Below are positions 9,255 to 16,921 of a stretch of DNA of 64,000 nt, piece by piece. Position numbers and translations under genes: made by a program. The DNA is from Thalassospira sp. TSL5-1 (GTDB taxonomy: Bacteria > Pseudomonadota > Alphaproteobacteria > Rhodospirillales > Thalassospiraceae): positions 1,302,882 to 1,366,881 of the forward strand of contig NZ_KV880638.1 in the NCBI RefSeq assembly GCF_001907695.1, in the 5' to 3' direction. Positions within the stretch are counted from its first letter, which is position 1. Each line of letters opens with the position of its first letter. Below the pieces are notes generated by a model. That model did no database searches. It was given only the letters and a program-made list of their open reading frames with translations, and was not told where the DNA came from.

Positions 9255-9408
9255 TTACCCGCACCTGAATTAAATTCCTGAGGTACGAGGCTTTGGATTT
9301 TTGCGCCGGGGTACGAAAAGGTAATACCAATTTGCAATGTGACGTCGTAGGGTGGGCAAAATGCCGGGCAGGCAAGCCTTGCCCAAATTCATCTATACGA
9401 GGAACGTC

Positions 9409-10812
9409 ATGTCGGATCATCATTATGAACGGGCCGTGGTACCGGCCAGCCTGATTGAAACCTTGCGCGAAAAATTTGGCGACCGTGTTTCAACGGCCCA
9501 GGCGGTTTTGGATCAGCACGGCAAGGATGAAGGCTGGCACGATGCGTCCCCGCCCGATGCCGTTGTTTTCGCCACCTCGACCGAAGACGTCGCGGAAACG
9601 GTTAAGCTGTGTGCGGCCCATGATGTGCCCATCGTGCCTTTTGGGACGGGGTCTTCACTGGAGGGCCATGTGGCGGCCCTGCGCGGTGGCATTTGCATTG
9701 ATGTGTCGCGCATGGATCAAATTCTGGAAATCAATAACGAAGACCTCGATTGCCGGGTGCAGGCCGGGGTGACGCGCGAACAGCTTAACGAACATCTGCG
9801 CGATACCGGCCTGTTCTTTCCGATTGACCCGGGGGCAAATGCCTCTATCGGTGGCATGACGGCCACCCGTGCCTCGGGCACCAACGCGGTGCGTTATGGC
9901 ACCATGCGCGATAATGTTTTGTCGCTGACTGTGGTGACGCCGGAAGGCAAGGTGATCAAAACCGCGCATCGGGCACGTAAATCATCGGCGGGCTATGACC
10001 TTACCCGTTTGTTTGTTGGTTCCGAAGGCACGCTGGGCGTTATCACGGAAATTGGTCTGAAGCTCTATGGCATTCCAGAGGCCATGTCGGCCGCTGTTTG
10101 CGCCTTTCCTTCGGTCGAGGCAGCGGTGAACACCACTATCATGACCATTCAGGCTGGTATTCCGGTGGCGCGGATTGAATTGCTTGATGCCCTGCAAATC
10201 CGGGCGGTGAATAATTATTCCAAAACCGGATATGACGAAAAACCAACCCTGTTTTTTGAATTCCACGGCACCGAAGCCGGTGTCAAGGAACAGGCGGAAT
10301 TTGTGCAATCGGTGGCCGAGGAATTTGGCGGCGAAGGCTTCCAGTGGGCAACCCGTGCGGAGGACCGGACCAAATTGTGGGCTGCCCGGCACAAGGCCTA
10401 TTATGCCTCCCTGCAGCTGGAACCGGGCAAACGCGGCATGTCGACCGATGTGTGTGTGCCGATTTCGCGCCTGGCCGAAGCCATCATGGAAACCCGCGAG
10501 GATTGCGATGCCTCGATCCTGACCTGCACAATGGTGGGCCATGTTGGCGATGGCAATTTCCATACCCTGATATTGCTGGACCCGGAAAAACCCGAGGAAG
10601 TCGCCGAGGCGCACCGCTTGCATGAACGCATGGTGATGCGCTCGCTCCGCCTGGGCGGGACCTGTACCGGCGAACATGGCATCGGTTATGGCAAGCTGGC
10701 CTTTATGGAGGCCGAACATGGCCCCGATACCATCGCCATCATGCAGGCGATTAAACATGCCATCGACCCCAAGGGGTTGATGAATCCGGGCAAGCTCGTT
10801 CCGGGTGCCTGA
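9409..10812 (+). CDS. FAD-linked oxidoreductase, D-lactate dehydrogenase (cytochrome)/GlcD type
   Basis: 467 residues from the ATG at 9409, preceded by GAGGAA; upstream in-frame ATGs lack ribosome sites. FAD_binding_4 (PCMH) domain at about residues 40-215 with VPFGTGSSLEGH and the IDPGANASIGGMTATRASG flavin segment; FAD-oxidase C domain follows, ending with the family motif GGTCTGEHGIGYGK near residue 415. These enzymes oxidise 2-hydroxyacids such as D-lactate (or glycolate, D-2-hydroxyglutarate) and pass electrons to cytochrome c or quinone. No GlcE/GlcF subunits follow, which favours a stand-alone D-lactate dehydrogenase. Substrate is inferred, not shown. Confidence 0.87.
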   Translation: MSDHHYERAVVPASLIETLREKFGDRVSTAQAVLDQHGKDEGWHDASPPDAVVFATSTEDVAETVKLCAAHDVPIVPFGTGSSLEGHVAALRGGICIDVSRMDQILEINNEDLDCRVQAGVTREQLNEHLRDTGLFFPIDPGANASIGGMTATRASGTNAVRYGTMRDNVLSLTVVTPEGKVIKTAHRARKSSAGYDLTRLFVGSEGTLGVITEIGLKLYGIPEAMSAAVCAFPSVEAAVNTTIMTIQAGIPVARIELLDALQIRAVNNYSKTGYDEKPTLFFEFHGTEAGVKEQAEFVQSVAEEFGGEGFQWATRAEDRTKLWAARHKAYYASLQLEPGKRGMSTDVCVPISRLAEAIMETREDCDASILTCTMVGHVGDGNFHTLILLDPEKPEEVAEAHRLHERMVMRSLRLGGTCTGEHGIGYGKLAFMEAEHGPDTIAIMQAIKHAIDPKGLMNPGKLVPGA

Positions 10813-10830
10813 TCCGATATTTGCCCACGT

Positions 10831-10870
10831 AAAACGCTGCCAGATATGCCCTCTGGCGGCGTTTTGTTTT
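10831..10870 (+). terminator. Terminator of the D-lactate dehydrogenase-type gene
   Basis: Stem AAAACGCtGCCAGA / TCTGGCgGCGTTTT with a short loop followed by GTTTT; 19 bases past the stop. Confidence 0.85.
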
Positions 10871-11317
10871 AGGGATGGGATCGTGCGCTCAGAATGAGAC
10901 GGTGGCTTTAGGATGGCTGACCGGCCACTGTGAAAGCCGTGGCTGTTGTCCAAATTACCTTTGTCGCTGCATAAAAAAGTATGTTGGATCGAAATTCTTG
11001 AATGCCGGGATTTATGTGTGCGGGCATGGTGCGACGCGGAGGCGATAACGATTGTTGTTTCGTCTTTGGCAGCGGGAATAGGCGCATATTTACCCGTTTT
11101 GTTGCATTGCTGTATAAATCACAGGGTGAAATCGGCAGTTTGCCGGAAATAAGCGATTATACGCTGCTGACAAATAACCGCGACAAGCGATCACAATCTT
11201 TTAGGTCATTGTCTGGCGGTTTTATTCGGTTGCTGTTTTGGCCTTTTGGGGTAAAATTTAAAAAGTAAGAATCTTTCGCGCTGGCGCGATTTTCATTTTG
11301 AAACGGGGACACGATCA
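10871..11317. promoter_or_regulatory. Upstream region of the first Ala-rich repeat gene (left copy of the duplicated leader)
   Basis: No credible gene. From about 11113 on, this stretch is closely similar to 12524-12731 in front of the second copy: both keep GGTGAAATCGGCAGTTTGCC, ATTATACGCTG.TGACAAATAA, CACAATCTTT and a hairpin TCGCG-ctgg-CGCGA (11276-11289; second copy 12689-12702) just ahead of a GGGGAC-type ribosome site. The shared hairpin and spacing suggest a conserved promoter and 5' leader. The part before 11113 shows nothing recognisable. Confidence 0.55.
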
Positions 11318-12427
11318 ATGAAACGGGTGTTGAGATTTGTTGCGATTGCAGCCCTTGCTGGCAGTCTGGTTGCGGTAAATGCGTTACCCGTCTGGGCGCA
11401 GGATGCGGGGGCCTCTGGAGGGGCCGCCGCTGTGAATACGGGTGGAGCAGGCGCGGGTGGCGGAGCAGGCTTTGGCGGGGCTGGAGCCGGAGCTGGCGGA
11501 GCTGGTGCAGGTGCAGGTGCAGGTGCAGGTGCTGGAGCTGCGGGAGCCGGTGCAGCAGGGGCCGGTGTTGCGGCATCTGCCGCAGCCGGAACGCTTGGGG
11601 CGGTTGCCTCCGCCAGTTTGGCCGCTACACTTGGCGCCGTTGCCGTTAGTGATGCGCGTCCGAGCTCCACTACTACAGGTGCAAACAATAATAAGAACAG
11701 TGGAAACACTGGTGCTGGTCTTACTGCTGCAGAAAGACAGCTTGTCAATAACGCCAATACGGATCCGGCATCGCTTGCGCAAGTCGTGCAGCAAATTATT
11801 CAGAACCGACAACAGACCGGGGCCAATGGTGGATTTACAAATTCGGTAGCGGCGCAACTGGTACAACTGGCGGTCAGCCGTAACAAGGGTGCCGCTGCCA
11901 CAATTGCCACTACAGCCATCGCTGTTGCCAAGGGAAACAGTGTTGTCGTGGACGAGAAAACCGGTCAGATTGTGGTGACGGTTGTGGCCGTTGCAGCAAA
12001 TACCGCGCCCGAACAAGCGGGAGAAGTGACGACGGCAGCCGCCAGTTTGGCGCCGGATTTGCTGACAGCTATTACCGATGCCGCAGTCCAAGGGGCGCCG
12101 GAACGGGCGGCCGATATTACGGCAGCCGCCGTTAAAACTAACCCGAGCCAGGCGGCCGCAGTGGCCGCGGCCGCGGCAAAGGCGGCCCCCCAGCAGGCGG
12201 CTGCGATCACCACAGCGGCAGTTGCGGCAGCACCGTCGCAGGCCACAACAATCACAACCCAGGTTTCCGCCGTTCAGGGGGTGAATTCCCAGGACGTTCA
12301 AACAGCGGCGAATACAACAACCGAGGATTCGGTTGATAACACCAATGACGGGTTTGACGATGTCGAGCCGGTAGAGCAAAGTGCCGCGCAGGAAAATCCT
12401 GCCAGCCCGACCACACCCAAGACTTAA
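11318..12427 (+). CDS. Secreted Gly/Ala-rich protein with 15-residue repeats (copy A)
   Basis: 369 residues. A signal peptide (FVAIAALAGSLVAVNALPVWAQ, cleavage near WAQ/DA) sends it to the periplasm or outside. Residues 28-110 are almost only Gly and Ala (GGAGAG-type; the DNA holds tandem GCAGGT hexamers near 11506-11530). A middle helical segment (LTAAERQLVNNANTDPASLAQVV) follows. About residues 225-320 form six 15-residue repeats of the type P-x-x-A-x-x-I-x-x-A-A-V-x-x-x, predicted as a regular alpha-hairpin array. The acidic C terminus (TTEDSVDN, FDDVEPVEQ) is Pro-rich at the end. No catalytic residues, no Cys in the mature part. Family not recognised; a structural or surface role is a guess. 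It is one half of a tandem duplication with 12732-13703. Confidence 0.8.
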   Translation: MKRVLRFVAIAALAGSLVAVNALPVWAQDAGASGGAAAVNTGGAGAGGGAGFGGAGAGAGGAGAGAGAGAGAGAAGAGAAGAGVAASAAAGTLGAVASASLAATLGAVAVSDARPSSTTTGANNNKNSGNTGAGLTAAERQLVNNANTDPASLAQVVQQIIQNRQQTGANGGFTNSVAAQLVQLAVSRNKGAAATIATTAIAVAKGNSVVVDEKTGQIVVTVVAVAANTAPEQAGEVTTAAASLAPDLLTAITDAAVQGAPERAADITAAAVKTNPSQAAAVAAAAAKAAPQQAAAITTAAVAAAPSQATTITTQVSAVQGVNSQDVQTAANTTTEDSVDNTNDGFDDVEPVEQSAAQENPASPTTPKT

Positions 12428-12731
12428 GGCGCGGGCAGTTCTCTGACGTTTTAAAAATGTCTAAAAAAGCCCTGCTGGATGGGTTCCAGCGGGGCTTTTT
12501 CTCGTTTTGATCGGAGGATCGCAATAAATCATCGGGTGAAATCGGCAGTTTGCCGAAAATAAGAAATTATACGCTGGTGACAAATAAAACCGCGAGAAGC
12601 GGGCACAATCTTTCAGGTTATTTTCTGGCGGTTTTATTTTGTTGTTGTTTCAGCCCCTTTGGGTAGAATTCAGAAAGGGACAAATTTTTCGCGCTGGCGC
12701 GATTTTCATTTTTTAAAGGGGAACTGGATCA
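12428..12731. promoter_or_regulatory. Spacer between the duplicated genes: terminator of A plus leader of B
   Basis: 304 bases holding the terminator of copy A and, from about 12524, the second copy of the promoter/leader described for 10871-11317, including the hairpin TCGCG-ctgg-CGCGA at 12689-12702 and the ribosome site GGGGAAC. Each gene therefore seems to have its own transcription unit. Confidence 0.55.
12463..12500 (+). terminator. Terminator of copy A
   Basis: Stem AAAAAAGCCCtGCTGG / CCAGCgGGGCTTTTT with the 7-base loop atgggtt; the same hairpin with compensating changes follows copy B. Confidence 0.9.
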
Positions 12732-13703
12732 ATGAAACGTTTAATCAAAGTTGTCGCGATTGCCGCCCTTGTGGGCAGTTTTGTTGCCGGAAATGTGTCA
12801 TCTGCCTGGGCCCAGGCGGCGGGTGGAGCGTCTGGTGCTGGTTCTTCCAGTACTGGTACCGGTGGGGCCGCAGCCGGTGCTGGCGCGGCAGGGGGGGCTG
12901 CCGTCGGTGGTATTACGGCAGGGGCGGTGGCTGGTGGTATTGCGGCGGCAGCGGCGGCTGGTGTGGCTATTGCTGTTGCCTCATATGATAACGTCGCGTC
13001 ACTTACTGCTGCTGAAAAGAAAGCTATCGATGATGCGAAAGCGGACCCTGCTTCTCTGGCACAGGTCGTTCAGAAGATCCTGCAGGATCATCGAAAAACT
13101 CAAGCTGGCCTCTCGCCCAATATCGCGGGACTTGTCACTTCATATGCAATCAAGCGTAATCCGAATGCTGCTGCGACGATTACGTCAACTGCAGTTGCCG
13201 TTGCGGGAGGCGGCACAGTTGAGGTGAAAGAGGAAAATGGTCTGGTTGTTGTCACTATTGTCGCTTCTGCAGTGGCAAGTGTCCCTGACAAAGCAGGAGA
13301 AATCATGATCGCAGCCGCAACGGTAAGGCCTGAATTTGTGGAACAAATTACACAGGCTGCCGTGACGGCGGCGCCAGACCGTGCGGCTGACATTACGACT
13401 GCCGCGGTCCGGTTTGATCCGTCTCGGGCGGCGGTGGTGGCAAAGGCTGCGGCAACGGCGGCTCCCCAGCAGGCGAAGGCGATCACCACAGCGGCAGTTG
13501 CGGCAGCACCGTCGCAGGCCACAACAATCACAACCCAGGTTTCCGCCGTTCAGGGGGTGAATTCCCAGGACGTTCAAGCAGCGGCGAATACAACAACTGA
13601 GGATTCGGTTGATACTACCAATGACGGGTTTGACGATGTTGAACCGGCACCGCAAAGTGCCGCGCAGGAAAATCCTGCCAGCCCGGACACACCCGAGACT
13701 TAA
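12732..13703 (+). CDS. Secreted Gly/Ala-rich protein with 15-residue repeats (copy B)
   Basis: 323 residues, paralogue of copy A with the same order: signal peptide (VVAIAALVGSFVAGNVSSAWAQ), shorter Gly/Ala tract (about 28-85), the helical segment LTAAEKKAIDDAKADPASLAQVVQ, six 15-residue repeats beginning with Pro (PDKAGEIMIAAATVR, PEFVEQITQAAVTAA and so on) and an acidic tail. The Gly/Ala tract and middle part differ from copy A, but the last two repeats, the tail and the 3' UTR are nearly identical at DNA level (99 identical bases, 13479-13577 versus 12203-12301). This points to recent gene conversion of the 3' part. Function unknown. Confidence 0.8.
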   Translation: MKRLIKVVAIAALVGSFVAGNVSSAWAQAAGGASGAGSSSTGTGGAAAGAGAAGGAAVGGITAGAVAGGIAAAAAAGVAIAVASYDNVASLTAAEKKAIDDAKADPASLAQVVQKILQDHRKTQAGLSPNIAGLVTSYAIKRNPNAAATITSTAVAVAGGGTVEVKEENGLVVVTIVASAVASVPDKAGEIMIAAATVRPEFVEQITQAAVTAAPDRAADITTAAVRFDPSRAAVVAKAAATAAPQQAKAITTAAVAAAPSQATTITTQVSAVQGVNSQDVQAAANTTTEDSVDTTNDGFDDVEPAPQSAAQENPASPDTPET

Positions 13704-13740
13704 GGCGCGGGCCGTTCTCTGTCGTTTTAAAAATGTCTGA

Positions 13741-13779
13741 AAATGGCCCTGCTGGATGGGTTCCAGCAGGGCCATTTTT
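13741..13779 (+). terminator. Terminator of copy B
   Basis: Perfect 12-bp stem TGGCCCTGCTGG / CCAGCAGGGCCA, same loop as in copy A, followed by TTTTTATATTT. Confidence 0.9.
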
Positions 13780-13844
13780 ATATTTGGGTCGATCACGAGA
13801 CCGTAAAAAATACGCTGGTCTTGTGTCTTTTTGACCTGTGTGTT

Positions 13845-14330
13845 TCAGGTTTTATATTGCGGCTGTGACGGGGTGGCCGTCGCGATATTCCGGGCTGTTT
13901 CATCGCGGCTGGCAAACACGTCCCGGGCGGCAAACAGGCCATTCAGCGCGGCGGGGAAACCGGCATAAACCGCCATTTGCATGAGGGTTTCGGTAATTTC
14001 ATCGCGCGTCAGGCCAACATTAAGGCCCGCATGGATATGCACCTTAAGCTGTGGTGTGGCCGTGCCCAGGGCGCCAAGCGCGGCGATGGTGGCGATTTCC
14101 CGGTCGCGCAGGGACAGACCGGGGCGGGTATAAATATCGCCAAAGGGAAATTCGATCAGGTAACGGGCGAAATCCGGGGCAATGTCTGCCAGGGCATCTA
14201 TCACCTTTTGGCCCGCCTCACCGTCGATGTCGGCCAGTGCGCGCAGGCCGCGCTGGTATCGCGTTTCGGTAGAGGGAGTCTGGCTGGTTTGTTGGGATTT
14301 CGGGGGCTGGGGAGTGTTGACTGTCATCAT
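13845..14330 (-). CDS. Carboxymuconolactone decarboxylase family protein
   Basis: 161 residues; start ATGATG at 14330 with AAGGACG upstream. The first 20 residues are a Pro/Gln/Thr-rich disordered leader. The CMD helical core is clear: YLIEFPFGDIYTRPGLSLRDREIATIAALGALG, then KVHIHAGLNVGLTRDEITETLMQMAVYAGFPAALNG. The CxxC pair of AhpD-type peroxidase members is absent, so this belongs with PcaC-like proteins. It sits directly after a MerR-type regulator gene on the same strand; MerR plus CMD pairs are common and the CMD gene is usually the regulated partner. Substrate unknown. Confidence 0.85.
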   Translation of the reverse strand: MMTVNTPQPPKSQQTSQTPSTETRYQRGLRALADIDGEAGQKVIDALADIAPDFARYLIEFPFGDIYTRPGLSLRDREIATIAALGALGTATPQLKVHIHAGLNVGLTRDEITETLMQMAVYAGFPAALNGLFAARDVFASRDETARNIATATPSQPQYKT

Positions 14331-14602
14331 TTAGCGTCCTTTGCAGGGTCGCGGCGTAACCCGCGATTTTGTCATCAAGGACAAGAAGGTTGGCCTGAAG
14401 CCTGGCAATGTTGGCCTGGACCTGATGGCGATGGGCGAGCAGAATGTCATGCCGTTCCTGCGTGGTGGCAGGGCCGCCATTGCGCAGGTTGGCATAGGCC
14501 AGCATATCGCGGATCGGCATAGGGCAACAGCCCGATACGCTCGTAATAACGAAGCGTATGGGCAGACAGGCCGCTGCGTTTTGCCAGATCCCCAATCTTC
14601 AT
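14218..14602 (-). pseudogene. MerR-family regulator, broken by an internal deletion with frame change
   Basis: The first 24 or so codons from the ATG at 14602 encode a normal MerR helix-turn-helix (MKIGDLAKRSGLSAHTLRYYERIGLLPYAD). The next segment of a MerR protein should be about 28 residues leading to MPIRDML; instead that motif follows at once in another frame (CPMPIRDMLAYANLRNGGPATTQERHDILLAHR and the LQANLLVLDDKIAGYA coiled coil). The break lies within TATGCCGATC near 14520. The downstream frame ends at 14218 inside the CMD gene. The wing and hinge are therefore missing and the protein cannot be made in one frame. A sequencing error alone cannot explain the missing residues. Confidence 0.8.
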
Positions 14603-14641
14603 TTTTGGCTTTTCCCTTGCCTTCTTGTCGGAACGCAAGGG

Positions 14642-14672
14642 ATGCTAGGGGTTAGAGCGCGCTCTAAGTCAA
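14642..14672 (-). promoter_or_regulatory. MerR-type promoter/operator with 19-bp spacer
   Basis: On the minus strand TTGACT (14672-14667) and TAGCAT (14647-14642) are separated by exactly 19 bp, the over-long spacing typical of MerR/SoxR-controlled promoters. The spacer carries the 16-bp perfect palindrome TTAGAGCGCGCTCTAA (14652-14667). It stands 40 bp ahead of the broken merR-like gene and its CMD partner. Confidence 0.8.
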
Positions 14673-14702
14673 GCGGTTTTAGTGTTGTCTTGTCACGCCA
14701 GA

Positions 14703-15803
14703 TCAAAACCGCATGGAAAGCGAAATCGCGCCAAACTGGTCGCTGCCGTTTTGGCCGTAAAATTCCTTGGTGCGATAGACATGGGTGTAGGTAATGCGGG
14801 CTTCACCGACAATGACGGCAAAGCCAACCTGTAAGTCGCCGACGAGCGGCTTTTTATCGACCGAATTGCTATCGGCAAAGGTGTTGCCATCCAGCGTAAT
14901 ATCACGGGCAACCGCACGGCCTACGACCCCGGCAAATAAATAACCGCTCATGGGGAAGCCTTCGGTATCGGGTTTAAAAAAGTCCGATCCCGGTAGGCTG
15001 GGGCGAATGCGCGGCGGGCCATAATCGGCAGGCAGGTCCACGCCCAGTCGTGCCATCGCACCCACTTCGGCATTGGTAAAGCCATTACCCAGGGTAAAAC
15101 CGGCACTCGGGGTTAAATCGGCTTCAATGCCCAGCAATTCCTGCTTGGCCCAGCCGCGATATTTGCGTTCATAGCTGATGCCGATAATCGGTTCGTTTTT
15201 GATCTGGTTGTCCCAGCCCTTGGGTTCGGGGCTGTCGATCAGTTTATGAACAAATTTCTGGCTTTGTTCGGTCAGCGAGGCCGGGCCGACCACGCCCACG
15301 GTCAGTTCCAGGGTATCAATGCGGGCATAATCCTCGTGCCCTTCATACCCCAGCCCGGTATCGGACAGCAGGCCAAGGCTGCCATAAAGGTAGCCTGCCC
15401 ACGGGCGGTCATTGGGCTGGTTTTGGGCGACGGTGATGTCGTTGGGGGTATACATGCTTTGCCCCAGGGCGTAGCTGGTGCGAATACGCCCGTTAGAGGC
15501 AAAAAACGGAATTTCCTTGGCAATATTGAGAAAGTCCGCCGGTGCACTGTCCTCGGGCGAGATAAAGGCCAGCCGAACGCCATTGGTGTAGTGGCGGTCC
15601 TGGTTATCTTTGACAAACAGGTCATTTTCCACCGTGAGCGAAACACCCCATTTGCTGTCGGGCGTGCGTTGCGATTGAGGGCCTTTGGCGGTGTTTTCCT
15701 GGGCCAGGGCGGGCAGGGCAAACAGGCCGGTCAAAAGGGTTGTGGCGCAAAACCGGGCCGCCTGCCGGGAGCGAGGATATATATTATTCTTTTGGGGCAT
15801 CAT
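14703..15803 (-). CDS. LpxR-like lipid A deacylase / DUF2219 outer-membrane protein
   Basis: 366 residues (ATGATG start; the second ATG is equally likely). Signal peptide ends at about residue 34 (FALPALA). The mature part is an outer-membrane beta-barrel with a terminal Phe (SLSMRF). The first strand holds the LpxR active-site pair Asn-Asp (residues 60-61, in TVENDLF) followed by DRHYTNG, and a later HKLIDSPEPKGWDNQ..NEP segment supplies the His and Glu region. LpxR removes the 3'-acyloxyacyl group from lipid A; family membership is clear, the precise activity is inferred. Its start overlaps the end of the upstream LysR gene by 20 bp, so they form one transcription unit. Confidence 0.85.
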   Translation of the reverse strand: MMPQKNNIYPRSRQAARFCATTLLTGLFALPALAQENTAKGPQSQRTPDSKWGVSLTVENDLFVKDNQDRHYTNGVRLAFISPEDSAPADFLNIAKEIPFFASNGRIRTSYALGQSMYTPNDITVAQNQPNDRPWAGYLYGSLGLLSDTGLGYEGHEDYARIDTLELTVGVVGPASLTEQSQKFVHKLIDSPEPKGWDNQIKNEPIIGISYERKYRGWAKQELLGIEADLTPSAGFTLGNGFTNAEVGAMARLGVDLPADYGPPRIRPSLPGSDFFKPDTEGFPMSGYLFAGVVGRAVARDITLDGNTFADSNSVDKKPLVGDLQVGFAVIVGEARITYTHVYRTKEFYGQNGSDQFGAISLSMRF

Positions 15804-16704
15804 TTCGGTCTTCCAAACGAAGCTCTTGGGCCAGAAAATCGGTAACGGTCCGAATTTTACGAAGTTTGTGCCGGTGCGGGGCGCTTAACGCATAGAGATT
15901 AAGGCTGCGCGGCAGATATTCAGTTAACAGACACACAAGGTCCCCCTGCCTGATAAGGTCTTCCACAACGAGGCGGGGTGTCAAGGTAATGCCGCTGCCA
16001 GTGGTTAAAACATCGCGCATGGCAAGGCTGCTATTGACCCGGTAACGGCCCGAAACCTCAATTGCCATTTCGGTATTGTCGGCAGGGCTGGTGAAATGCC
16101 AAAGGCCGGTGCGTTGCGCGCTGCTAAATATAATGCAGTCATGAGCCAAAAGGTCGTGTGGGCGGGTGACGGGTGCGTGGCGGGCCAGATAATCGGGGCT
16201 TGCCACCAATACGCGGGAATAGCTGCAAATCCGCCGCGCAATCAGCGAGGAATCGGCCAGGGTTTCGCTGACGCGCAAGGCGATATCGAACCCTTCATCA
16301 ATAATGTCGGTCAGTTTGTCATCCAGTACCAGATCAATCGACAGGTCAGGATGGGTCTTGAGCAATTTGCCAATGACCGGGGCGAGTTTCAGCACGCCAA
16401 ACGATGTGGGGGCGGCAATGCGCACACAGCCACGCGGACCGTGCCCCAAGTCGCGCACGGTTTCGTTGGCATCATCCATGTCATCGAGAATACCGCAAAT
16501 GCGCGCCAGATAGGTTTCTCCCGCTTCCGTCAGGCTGAGCCGCCGCGTGGTGCGCGCAATAAGCTGCACGCCCAGCATGTCTTCCAGCGCATTGATCTGC
16601 TTGGTAATCGCACCGGGCGACATGTTAAGATCGCGCGCAGCGGCGGCAAAGCTGCCCCGCTCGGCAATTTTCCGAAAACATTCCAGTCCGCGTAATCTGT
16701 CCAT
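15784..16704 (-). CDS. LysR-type transcriptional regulator
   Basis: 306 residues. The N-terminal HTH (RLRGLECFRKIAERGSFAAAARDLNMSPGAITKQI) and the C-terminal effector domain of the CrgA/AaeR-like subgroup (RGCVRIAAPTSFG, GFDIALRV) are complete. It is co-transcribed with, and overlaps, the LpxR-like gene, an unusual partner for a LysR protein. Upstream lies a 17-base palindrome ATTTCCATAATGGAAAT likely to be its own site; on the other side is the EamA transporter gene, transcribed divergently, which is the more usual kind of target. Confidence 0.85.
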   Translation of the reverse strand: MDRLRGLECFRKIAERGSFAAAARDLNMSPGAITKQINALEDMLGVQLIARTTRRLSLTEAGETYLARICGILDDMDDANETVRDLGHGPRGCVRIAAPTSFGVLKLAPVIGKLLKTHPDLSIDLVLDDKLTDIIDEGFDIALRVSETLADSSLIARRICSYSRVLVASPDYLARHAPVTRPHDLLAHDCIIFSSAQRTGLWHFTSPADNTEMAIEVSGRYRVNSSLAMRDVLTTGSGITLTPRLVVEDLIRQGDLVCLLTEYLPRSLNLYALSAPHRHKLRKIRTVTDFLAQELRLEDRNDAPKE

Positions 16705-16728
16705 CTGGTCCCTAAAGTTCCCCTTATT

Positions 16729-16745
16729 ATTTCCATAATGGAAAT
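16729..16745. promoter_or_regulatory. Palindromic operator candidate
   Basis: ATTTCCATAATGGAAAT: two perfect 8-bp arms around one base, 25 bp before the LysR start and between the LysR and EamA genes. It has the T-N11-A layout of LysR sites. Confidence 0.55.
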
Positions 16746-16921
16746 AAATTGGGGCGAAAACACGGCGCGATCCGCAAAACAGCCTGTGATAGGCTGCCTG
16801 ATATGAAATGGATCATGACAGGCAATGGTTCCCGGTCGATGGCAAATTTTGATGAAAAAAGGCCCGACCCCTCCACCGTCGCATGTGGCGGCGGGAACCT
16901 GCCGTTTGGAAAGTTGGGACG

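Noticed and set aside
10946..11268. Two overlapping short frames before the first repeat gene
   Set aside because: They cover the duplicated leader, lack ribosome sites and differ in frame from the matching region before the second gene.
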